From Nitrospirota bacterium (lineage in GTDB: Bacteria > Nitrospirota > Thermodesulfovibrionia > Thermodesulfovibrionales > Magnetobacteriaceae): 8,816 bases of DNA. A program made the translations under genes and the position numbers. The notes below the pieces were generated by a model. It did not search any database and was not told the DNA's origin. It saw only the letters and a list, made by a program, of their open reading frames with translations. This document shows positions 1 through 6,146 of the stretch, piece after piece (the first letter of the stretch is position 1; each line of letters starts with the position of its first letter). The DNA is taken from the NCBI GenBank assembly GCA_015233485.1, contig JADFXO010000154.1, forward strand, positions 1 to 8,816. The letters run 5' to 3'.

Positions 1-138
1 AAAATACACCCCAAAACCAGAAAAGTCTTTAAAATCAAGCAGTTATACCAAATAACGTTGTTGGCAATCCAATCTCTACAGAAAAATTATCCTTATAAAT
101 CAAACACTTTACTGGGTGAACGGTTACATTATTTGAGT

Positions 139-216
139 ATGAAAACTATCTACTTGGCTGAACCCCTATTTTCCAAAGGTGAGAGAATTAGGATTAATTT
201 ATTAATAAGTACATAA
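139..216 (+). pseudogene. Possible N-terminal remnant of a nucleoside 2-deoxyribosyltransferase-like gene
   Basis: An ATG frame of 25 codons begins MKTIYLAEPLFSKGERIR and stops at TAA 214-216. The family (PF05014) typically begins with a first beta strand and loop of the form MK-x-IYLAGPLFS followed by an acidic/basic helix, and this piece follows that pattern closely, except for Glu in place of the usual Gly in the YLAxPLF loop. The rest of the enzyme (about 110-130 more residues, including the catalytic Glu segment) is absent in all frames downstream. No good ribosome binding site is seen; only GAG lies just before the ATG. It could be chance resemblance because it is so short. I see the match and infer a truncated, non-functional gene. 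Confidence 0.4.
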
Positions 217-406
217 GTAAGATGACTGACAACCCGCATGTTTAAAGCTTTACAACAGAGAGGAAGAAGCCGCTGTAGTTATGCTATACTATGCCTATGG
301 AAGTTTTGACGATGAAAAAGATTGGAAGAAATATTGAAGGCATTAACGACACCCGTTCCGGTTTCGTTCTGGGACACACTCTAAACCCTTTATCCATGCG
401 GGGTTA

Positions 407-435
407 GGGGGGTTCGAGTCCCCCCTTCGGCACCA
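407..435 (+). other. 3' end of a tRNA-Leu-like gene (probable attachment-site remnant)
   Basis: Positions 408-412 GGGGG, loop TTCGAGT (413-419) and CCCCC (420-424) form a perfect T-arm. CTTCGGC (425-431), discriminator A432 and encoded CCA (433-435) form the 3' acceptor strand. The matching 5' acceptor strand would be GCCGAAG, which is the usual start of many bacterial tRNA-Leu genes, but it is not found in the 120 bases upstream, nor is a D-arm. So only the last 28 or so bases of a tRNA-Leu are present. Tyrosine integrases often use tRNA 3' ends as attB, and a lone 3' end is what the far attachment site or an excision/deletion scar looks like. No integrase is in the window. Confidence 0.65.
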
Positions 436-570
436 TCAAACTCGTTAAAATATAAGGATTTACATCTCTGAAAAGCCGTTCCGGTTACTGTCCGGCCTGG
501 ATTTGCCGGTGTTTAAAACCTTCCCTCTCCTGTTAACCACATCCCGCAATATTGTAGAGGCACGGTAAAT

Positions 571-590
571 TTGTTCTAACGATAAAACAA
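571..590 (-). terminator. Weak candidate terminator of the giant gene
   Basis: In the minus-strand transcript an 8-bp AU-rich stem (TTGTTTTA / TAGAACAA, one G-U pair) closes a TCGT loop, starting 25 nt after the TAA stop. The pairing is complete only in the minus-strand RNA (a C-A mismatch appears in plus-strand RNA), which supports the direction. It is followed by only ATTTACC, so the U-tract is poor and the call is tentative. Confidence 0.3.
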
Positions 591-615
591 GTCTTCATGG
601 GAGTATCTTATTTTA

Positions 616-3600
616 TTAAAGACCCTGTTTCATGACGCTGGGGGGGCCATACAAATGACGGGACAGCTGCGTCAGGCTTACTCTTTGCGGGATACCGTTT
701 TGCTTGAAATCATCGGTCATTCGCGGCAGGATTTCTACCCATACGGTGGGATGAAAGTTCAGCCTTAGCAGTATTGCCGCAAGTTTCGAGAGGGCGCCAA
801 CTCGTTTTTCAAAGGTGTCGTAGAAACTGCCGGTGTTGTCAAGAAATCCGAGGTCAACACTGGACTCCGGCTGGATAGCTCCAGCGCCTGCAACCCTTCC
901 TCTAATATATTTGGCCTTGTCCTTATGCGCAACCAGCGTACCCAGTTGGTCGTGAAAGATTAGGTCCTGCGCCCCTGAGAAGAATTTAAACTCCCACGGG
1001 TTAAACTTCTCACTTTCAGGGTCGTGGCGGGGGTCGGCACTGTCTATTTTCGGATCGACGATAAAGACAGGGGAATTCATCTGAAACATGATTTCACGGG
1101 GATGCCACAAGTTTTCAGCCCTTATCTTATGGAAATTATCGTCGAGCAGTTTGATGAGGGCGGTGTTCTTTTCGATTTTTTCCTCTATTGCCGCAATCGT
1201 TTCTTTTTTAACAGAGGGGGTTATTCTTGCGGCTTTAAAGACGTCGTATTGTGAGAATGGCCGCCCATGAAACTGCTGAAGTATATAGGTGTACCATTCA
1301 TAGATGTCTTCGTCGTCAACTGCATGAAGGCCCCCAATAAGGTTCTCGATTTCAACGCGCCTGTAAAGCGACAGCGTGTAAAGCTCCTTAAATAGCTCAA
1401 GCTCTCCCACCTCCCTGACAACTGCATCAAGGCCGCGCGTCTCAACCTGCCGCTCCCTCTGCTTATAGGCGATTGCGGGCGCGATTGGAGGATTATTCAT
1501 TTCCTGCGCGTCGAATGTCTTATCAAATTTTCGTTTATATACTATGGGGCTTGCCAGATTTGAAATGTACGCAAGCAGCTCCGGGTCTTTCGAATAAATA
1601 GATACGACGTTTTCTCTTATCACGTTGACACCTGTATCCATACCGTTTTTAAAAACCCCAAGCGCCCCGGGTATTTGTATAATTGGTATGTGTATGCCCA
1701 TTTTTTCCATCTCAGACACTACCAGTACGGGATGTGCAAACGGCGTACACGTCTCAAGGATAATAGCCCCCGGAGGCCTTCGTTTAAGGTACACCTCAAG
1801 GTTTGGCAAGTCCAGGTGTCTGGCAACGAGTATCTCGCCCGGGACTATTTTCTCAAGCGAGGCGTCCATGTCTATGTCAAGAACCGCCGTATTTGCCCTT
1901 GCCGCACCAAATGTAAAGGTCTGCAGATGTATCTCCAGGGCACTGCCAAGTCCGCTAAAGTCGCAGCTATGCGCCCGCGCGAGGGGTTCCTTAAACACGG
2001 CTGTTTTTGGCCTTATCTGAGTGACAAATACCTTTTCGTCAAAGGTAATGGCATACTCAATGTCCAGAGGGCAGCCCATGAATATTGGCAGATGTTTGAG
2101 TTTATCCACTATCTCAAAGAGTATTTTCAACTGATTCGCGGAGACTTTCTGAGACAGTCGTTTGGTGTTGTCATCAATGGAGGTAAGCAAGAACTTTTGC
2201 ATGGCTTTGTCCCAGTAAACGGCCTTTTCCTGAGATGCTATTATTGAGTCGGTTACTGCGGCATGGAGGTCTATGGTGTACTTATCCGCCGCTATTTCAG
2301 ACCTCGTCCCACCCTCTATGCCGTATGAACCGGAGACGACTATGCCGCCGTGCTCCGAGGTCATTATAACCCCTGACACTGCCGAATCCACAACGCCCTG
2401 AATCAACACGCCCATGCCAAGATTCTCAAAACTAAAGCGCTCTTTTGCCAACGGGTCAAACTCCATGATGTCATGGCGGTAGGACAGCGCCTTTGGTGAC
2501 CAGAGGGACGCCCATATGCGTTTTATGGCGCGGAGGAACTCCTCCGGCGTCTTTATATCCAGTATGGTCAGAAACTGTCCGGCAAATGAATACAGCCTGC
2601 CGTCTTCGCCCTTGGCGGTTGATCTTGCCCCAATAGTGGCGAAATGCTCATAGGTGCTTATGTGGTCTTTAAACTTTATGAATTTATCTATCAACTCAAG
2701 CTGCATATGCTCGGGGAATGTTCCGTTAGTTATAAGCTCCTCAATTTGGGTGCCCGCCTCGATAATGCGTCTTTCCAGGCCTTCTTTCCTGTCAAAGCCA
2801 ATCGTACCGAGTGTTGAGAGTATATGTTTTTTCAGGTCGTTGTGATTGATGAAATCGTCGTAGGCTACGGTTTTTAACAGCAGAAACACCGGGATTGAAC
2901 ACTGCCCGATGACTTCAAGGAGGTGGCAGCCCTTGTCGCCCACGTCAAAGGGATTGAAGCCAAGAGTGGAGGAGACTGCCGATATGTAAGAGTCCTGGGG
3001 GCTTGCCGGGTGTGCCCCATGTTTTTGGTAAATAGACTGGTGTTCTATTCTTTCTGTCTTCAGGGTGTAGAGGATATCGTGTATGGTGAGTTTGTAGTTG
3101 ATGTCCGAGAGGGCCTCCGTGTTTGACAACTCGTTTATGAGTATGTTTATGAAGTTGCCGCTTTTGGCCGGGCTCCGGTATTTTATTATATGGCTTCCCA
3201 GGAACATGATTATCTCTTTTGCCAGATTTATGACCTCCGCGTCGCCGGGCTGTAACAGGGGCAGCATCAGCCTGACTGAGCCGTCAAGCTCGGCTAAATC
3301 TATGTTGTAGTCCTGTGATTGAAGGAAATCACAAATCGCCGAAAGCACGGCGGCCTTATTACAGGGCATTTCTTTTGAGAGAAATGCCTTGAAATTCGTG
3401 AGGTTTATCGAGTTTTGATCTTCTGGACGGCCGATTGTCAAAAGCAGCAGGGCGGCCGTATAGCCGGCAAGCCAGTTGTCCGTCCCGCCTAAGACCCCCC
3501 GGCAGAGGGCAGCGAATTTATCCTTAAACTCAACATACCGCAGAGGCGCTTCTATATTCATGGGGTTGCCGGTGTCGCCGTTTGGTGCGTCAGCGCCGTC

Positions 3601-5538
3601 CCTGTTAAAGGCTATTATGGCCGTTGATAGTATTTGGCTTAAAAGATGGTAGTCATCAGGGAAGGACTCCGCCGTTGACAGGGCAAGGGCGAGGACTTCG
3701 GCAGTCCTTTCGCCGCTTAGCAGGGCGTTTCCTATGAGATAGTGAAAACTCTTAAATATCTCCTTCTTATACGGCCCTGGCATTGAAGGGTTCAGCGTAA
3801 ACAGGTAGAAGAGGAAGTCCGTGTTGTCAAAGTCGTTTATGTTCATGGCCTCAAGGAATTCGTTACACTTTGCAAGGGCGTTGTCCTGGCCGCGATACTT
3901 GGATATGAAGATGCAGTTAAGCTGCAGGAGCTGTTCCAGTGTGTCTGTAGAGTGGTTTAACTGGTGTTTGTTGGAGATTATCGTCTTTATTTCCGCCTTC
4001 ATCCACTGGGCCAGGGTGTCGTAGCACGCCCCTCTAAACACAGTGAGTGATTTTCCCTGTTCGATGCTGAAGTGCTCAAACATGATCGTGACGGCAGAGA
4101 CTACGAGCGGCCTGAAGCGTTCTTCGACCATACTGTAGAGGCTTCTGAAGAAGTTGATAACGTCTCTCTTGTCTCTTACGAAGTATGAGAATTTCTTAAG
4201 ATTGTCGATAAGCTCCGGCAGAGTTTCATCGTCAAGCTTCTCCGGCGCCGCCGAGATTGTGTCAGAGATATAGCTGAAAATCTGATCATTGCTTGCAGTG
4301 TCACCGGGCAGGGAGTCAATAAATTTCCTCAGCCCGGCAAGCACAAGGGCAGGGTTATGGGTAAACTCCTCACTCTCTGGAATGGCCGTCAAATATATGG
4401 CGACGCTTTGCAGTATCTCAAGGTCTTTTTTGAGTTTTCTATGGAACTTAAAGCGCCCCATATCGCCCCTGAATATGTAGTTCACCTGCATGAAGCCGAT
4501 GGTTTTTTTCATAGTGTCATAAAGCGCGACCACTATATACGATGTGAGGTTGGTGAGTTCCTTCATCCCTGCGCACTTGGGATTGCTCAATATATCAAGC
4601 ACAACGTCATAGCCCTTGAGGTCTGCCTGATAGATGGAATCTCCGTCGGTTATTATCTTCCTGCCCTCCAGAAACGAGGACTTAAATACGGGGGCGACAA
4701 TCGCGGATTCCTTACTCCAAACACCGATGGTCTTCACTATCTCGCTTGAGCTTTTTGAGTATAACCTGATGGACTCGGCCTCCAGAAGCCTGATCAAATC
4801 CGGTATGAGATTGAACCGCTCAGTAAGGCCACCTGCCTTAAATTCCTTCACAAGCAGCTCAAAGGCCCGCAGTTTGCCGGAATCGAAGAGATCCCTGTTT
4901 AGCTCGCAATACGGGTCTTTTACCGTACTCAGCGTTATAAAATTTGACAGCTCCACAATCGCCCCGATTACCTCACGCAAATCGGAAAGCAGCTCCCGCT
5001 GCCAGTTTACAAAGAGTTCGTTTCTCTTCATAATGGCGTTTTCAGTATCAGGGGGCAGCGGCAGAGCCACTGGGCAGTCTTTCGTAAACCGGTAATTTTC
5101 TGTGTCTATTTCGACTTTTAAATATCCCGCAGGGGTTCCTTCATTGTCCTTAATGCAGACGAGGACAAATATGTCCTCATGGTCGGATATCTTGTCCTTG
5201 AGTTTGATGTAGTAACCGTTTTGGCTTGCCAAGTACATCCGCTCGCTTTCGGTTATGGCCCTCGGTGGATTAAAAGACGAACGAACGTCCGGGCCTTCGA
5301 CGAATTTAATTTTCCTTCCATGCCTGATAAATTCATAAGCGGCATGGAGGCGGTTGCCGTCGAGGGGAAAATAATACAACACCCTTGACATGCCAAGCGT
5401 GTTTAGTATGCCTGTACAGAGGATTTTTATCTGTTCATTGAAGTCCTTTTCGGCAATTATCGCGTTTTTCAGGGTATTTAACTCAACCAGAAAGGCAATA
5501 CGCCCTGTAAGGGCACCATCAGAGGTCTCTTGTTTCAT
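616..5538 (-). CDS. Giant GAF-GAF / PPDK-type ATP-grasp / phosphohistidine swivel protein
   Basis: Numbering is from ATG 5538 (1640 residues); a GTG directly before it (5541) is the alternative start. Residues about 20-155 and 245-385 look like two GAF-type sensory domains. About 390-850 is predominantly helical and repeat-like without a family I recognise. Residues about 862-1182 are a complete PPDK-N ATP-grasp: VGDKG (Lys869, as in the family's GGKG), SIPVFLLLKTVAYDDF, GARST (Arg972), SFAGQF, VLIQGVVDSAVSGV, LDIEYAI (Glu1161) and QIRP (Arg1176). About 1230-1310 is the PEP-utiliser swivelling domain with TPFAHP in place of TSHAA, keeping a His (1269). About 1310-1640 is unrecognised, and no PEP-binding TIM barrel is seen. 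PEP synthase and rifampicin phosphotransferase share the ATP-grasp and His domains, so ATP-dependent phosphorylation through a phospho-His, on an unknown acceptor and gated by the GAF domains, is my inference. No signal peptide or membrane segment, so cytosolic. It has its own promoter region and no co-directional partner nearby. Confidence 0.85.
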   Translation of the reverse strand: MKQETSDGALTGRIAFLVELNTLKNAIIAEKDFNEQIKILCTGILNTLGMSRVLYYFPLDGNRLHAAYEFIRHGRKIKFVEGPDVRSSFNPPRAITESERMYLASQNGYYIKLKDKISDHEDIFVLVCIKDNEGTPAGYLKVEIDTENYRFTKDCPVALPLPPDTENAIMKRNELFVNWQRELLSDLREVIGAIVELSNFITLSTVKDPYCELNRDLFDSGKLRAFELLVKEFKAGGLTERFNLIPDLIRLLEAESIRLYSKSSSEIVKTIGVWSKESAIVAPVFKSSFLEGRKIITDGDSIYQADLKGYDVVLDILSNPKCAGMKELTNLTSYIVVALYDTMKKTIGFMQVNYIFRGDMGRFKFHRKLKKDLEILQSVAIYLTAIPESEEFTHNPALVLAGLRKFIDSLPGDTASNDQIFSYISDTISAAPEKLDDETLPELIDNLKKFSYFVRDKRDVINFFRSLYSMVEERFRPLVVSAVTIMFEHFSIEQGKSLTVFRGACYDTLAQWMKAEIKTIISNKHQLNHSTDTLEQLLQLNCIFISKYRGQDNALAKCNEFLEAMNINDFDNTDFLFYLFTLNPSMPGPYKKEIFKSFHYLIGNALLSGERTAEVLALALSTAESFPDDYHLLSQILSTAIIAFNRDGADAPNGDTGNPMNIEAPLRYVEFKDKFAALCRGVLGGTDNWLAGYTAALLLLTIGRPEDQNSINLTNFKAFLSKEMPCNKAAVLSAICDFLQSQDYNIDLAELDGSVRLMLPLLQPGDAEVINLAKEIIMFLGSHIIKYRSPAKSGNFINILINELSNTEALSDINYKLTIHDILYTLKTERIEHQSIYQKHGAHPASPQDSYISAVSSTLGFNPFDVGDKGCHLLEVIGQCSIPVFLLLKTVAYDDFINHNDLKKHILSTLGTIGFDRKEGLERRIIEAGTQIEELITNGTFPEHMQLELIDKFIKFKDHISTYEHFATIGARSTAKGEDGRLYSFAGQFLTILDIKTPEEFLRAIKRIWASLWSPKALSYRHDIMEFDPLAKERFSFENLGMGVLIQGVVDSAVSGVIMTSEHGGIVVSGSYGIEGGTRSEIAADKYTIDLHAAVTDSIIASQEKAVYWDKAMQKFLLTSIDDNTKRLSQKVSANQLKILFEIVDKLKHLPIFMGCPLDIEYAITFDEKVFVTQIRPKTAVFKEPLARAHSCDFSGLGSALEIHLQTFTFGAARANTAVLDIDMDASLEKIVPGEILVARHLDLPNLEVYLKRRPPGAIILETCTPFAHPVLVVSEMEKMGIHIPIIQIPGALGVFKNGMDTGVNVIRENVVSIYSKDPELLAYISNLASPIVYKRKFDKTFDAQEMNNPPIAPAIAYKQRERQVETRGLDAVVREVGELELFKELYTLSLYRRVEIENLIGGLHAVDDEDIYEWYTYILQQFHGRPFSQYDVFKAARITPSVKKETIAAIEEKIEKNTALIKLLDDNFHKIRAENLWHPREIMFQMNSPVFIVDPKIDSADPRHDPESEKFNPWEFKFFSGAQDLIFHDQLGTLVAHKDKAKYIRGRVAGAGAIQPESSVDLGFLDNTGSFYDTFEKRVGALSKLAAILLRLNFHPTVWVEILPRMTDDFKQNGIPQRVSLTQLSRHLYGPPSVMKQGL

Positions 5539-5545
5539 CACAGTT

Positions 5546-5554
5546 ATTTTACCA
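5546..5554 (-). promoter_or_regulatory. Extended -10 element just before the giant gene
   Basis: On the minus strand the sequence reads TGGTAAAAT, a fit to the extended -10 pattern TGnTATAAT with one change. The last base of the hexamer is 7 nt before ATG 5538, so transcription from it would begin at or next to the start codon. There is no recognisable -35 at 17 nt and no Shine-Dalgarno sequence in the leader, which is consistent with a leaderless message. A second, upstream TATAAT (5598-5603) is the competing candidate. Confidence 0.4.
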
Positions 5555-5597
5555 TATTTTGGAGAAAGGGGACACAGGGACAGATATATTTATTGAT

Positions 5598-5603
5598 ATT
5601 ATA
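5598..5603 (-). promoter_or_regulatory. Alternative -10 box (TATAAT) for the giant gene
   Basis: A perfect minus-strand TATAAT that would give a leader of about 50 nt. No good -35 is seen 16-18 nt upstream; instead the inverted repeat 5606-5629 occupies that position, so an activator or repressor could act there. Confidence 0.3.
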
Positions 5604-5605
5604 GC

Positions 5606-5629
5606 CTCCCACTATATAAATTTTGGGAG
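5606..5629. repeat. Inverted repeat CTCCCA-12 nt-TGGGAG
   Basis: A perfect 6-bp inverted repeat (CTCCCA 5606-5611, TGGGAG 5624-5629) with an AT-rich 12-nt centre. No U-tract follows on either strand, so it is not a good terminator. It sits immediately upstream of the minus-strand TATAAT at 5598-5603, in the spacer/-35 position, which suggests an operator if that promoter is real. Confidence 0.3.
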
Positions 5630-5642
5630 TGCCGTGATTTAA

Positions 5643-5682
5643 TAGAAAAATACCTCAAGTCATCTTTTGTATAGACTTGGGG
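5643..5682 (-). terminator. Rho-independent terminator of the decayed LA_3696-like gene
   Basis: In the minus-strand transcript CCCCAAGTC (5682-5674) pairs with GACTTGAGG (5661-5653) as a 9-bp stem with one G-U pair and a 12-nt loop, followed by TATTTTTC. It lies about 110 nt after the old stop codon of the pseudogene and about 100 nt before the next minus-strand gene, a sensible place to separate the two units. Confidence 0.5.
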
Positions 5683-5790
5683 CATTGCGTGGCATAGACA
5701 AAAACATAAGGGCGGTGATACGTGTATCTTGCTACTTGAAACACAAACAAACATGTCCAATCTGCGGGGATTGCCGAGGATGAGACGGGA

Positions 5791-6014
5791 TTACTTAAGA
5801 AACGCCTTAAACATGGCGAACGTAGCGAATAGCTGGCCGGCCCGGAAGAGAAACATCCACTTGAGCATTTCGGACTGGTGCTTTCAAGGGCTGCCTTAGT
5901 TGCCAAGTCTTTACGAGATGACGAATCCGCCTCATTTATAACTTTAGCAAGGTCTCCTGTGGCCTCATCGCCCAGTTTCTCACGTAATGACTTAGGTATC
6001 GCTATCACACTCAT
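5791..6014 (-). pseudogene. Decayed LA_3696-like coiled-coil/membrane protein gene
   Basis: The N-terminal part, from ATG 6014, reads MSVIAIPKSLREKLGDEA and continues in frame to about 5883. The C-terminal part lies in another frame (5883 to TAA 5791-5793) and reads MLKWMFLFRAGQLFATFAMF, a classic single C-terminal membrane helix. The upstream side of this second frame is closed by a stop at 5884-5886, so the two halves can be joined only by a -1 shift near 5883. Members of the family as I recall it are about 110-130 residues, with an N-terminal IPKxLRExLG motif, a long heptad-repeat middle, and a KWMFLFWxGQ-type helix. Joined, this copy would have only 74 residues, so most of the coiled coil is missing as well as the frame being broken. 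I infer an internal deletion that also changed the frame. GGAGG (6016-6020) is 7 nt before an in-frame GTG (6008), an alternative original start. The unbroken frame would instead run on to 5655 as an unrelated tail. Confidence 0.7.
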
Positions 6015-6020
6015 ACCTCC

Positions 6021-6049
6021 ATTATGCGCCAAAGAAAAAATGTTTACAA
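6021..6049 (-). promoter_or_regulatory. Promoter of the decayed LA_3696-like gene
   Basis: On the minus strand: -35 TTGTAA (6049-6044), 17-nt spacer, -10 CATAAT (6026-6021). The hexamer ends 6 nt before ATG 6014, so a message from it would start at or beside that ATG. That makes GGAGG (6016-6020) untranscribed from this promoter and favours a leaderless ATG start over the GTG at 6008. Confidence 0.45.
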
Positions 6050-6056
6050 CGCCCCT

Positions 6057-6074
6057 GACATAGGAAACTATGTC
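6057..6074. repeat. Perfect inverted repeat GACATAG-GAAA-CTATGTC
   Basis: Two perfect 7-bp arms around a 4-nt GAAA centre. It lies between two divergent promoters: 8 bp beyond the -35 of the minus-strand unit and about 32 bp before the -35 of the plus-strand operon. It could be a shared operator; as RNA it would be a hairpin with a GNRA tetraloop. No U-tract follows, so it is not a terminator. Confidence 0.5.
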
Positions 6075-6105
6075 CCTACCGGTATTTTTATAAAGGCATT
6101 TAATT

Positions 6106-6135
6106 CTGACAAAAATATAAATTTCTGATTATAAT
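6106..6135 (+). promoter_or_regulatory. Promoter of the DUF4258-DUF2283-kinase operon
   Basis: -35 CTGACA (6106-6111, one change from TTGACA), 18-nt AT-rich spacer, and consensus -10 TATAAT (6130-6135). Start of transcription is expected near 6142, only about 5 nt before ATG 6147, so the first gene would be translated from a nearly leaderless mRNA. No Shine-Dalgarno sequence precedes that ATG, which agrees. Confidence 0.6.
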
Positions 6136-6146
6136 ATATATTCGCT

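Larger units (their letters stand above)
1..615. other. AT-rich flank without an intact gene
   Basis: No complete gene is visible in this stretch. It contains an apparent nucleoside deoxyribosyltransferase N-terminal remnant (139-216), a tRNA-Leu 3' end (407-435), an AT-rich hairpin (571-590) and short coding-like scraps. One scrap is a 35-codon open stretch at 230-334 ending in TGA, with residues reading LYYAYGSFDDEKDW near its end and no convincing start. Another is a 38-codon ATG frame at 291-407 whose TAG abuts the tRNA fragment. A third frame also stays open across about 310-390. Because several frames look equally plausible and each is short, I call none of them a gene. The picture is of eroded sequence at an old integration or deletion junction. 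Confidence 0.6.

Noticed and set aside
1..88. Minus-strand open stretch running off the window with DWIANNVIWYN, recalling the C-terminal 'WYN' of IS481/IS3-type transposases
   Set aside because: The expected RPH...L..KTP residues after WYN are missing and the stretch is about 28 codons, so the likeness is too weak to call a transposase fragment.
291..407. 38-codon ATG frame ending in TAG against the tRNA fragment
   Set aside because: No ribosome binding site, no family, and the other two frames across the same bases look equally coding-like.
492..509. CCGGC-8 nt-GCCGG hairpin as a terminator
   Set aside because: The stem is only 5 bp and is followed on the plus strand by TGTTTAAAA and on the minus strand by no U-tract; no gene clearly ends there.
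1675..2247. 190-codon open frame on the plus strand
   Set aside because: It lies wholly opposite the ATP-grasp and swivel domains of the giant minus-strand gene, has no recognisable motif, and its residues look like random translation. Other plus-strand frames across 1024-5596 are rejected for the same reason.
5655..5790. Continuation of the LA_3696-like N-terminal frame as a longer 125-residue protein
   Set aside because: After about position 5883 the frame loses family resemblance and becomes Ser/Cys/Pro/Arg-rich, while the true C-terminal helix is in a different frame ending at 5791.
5878..6063. 61-codon plus-strand frame
   Set aside because: It is the complement of the LA_3696-like N-terminal coding part, whose family motif is on the minus strand.
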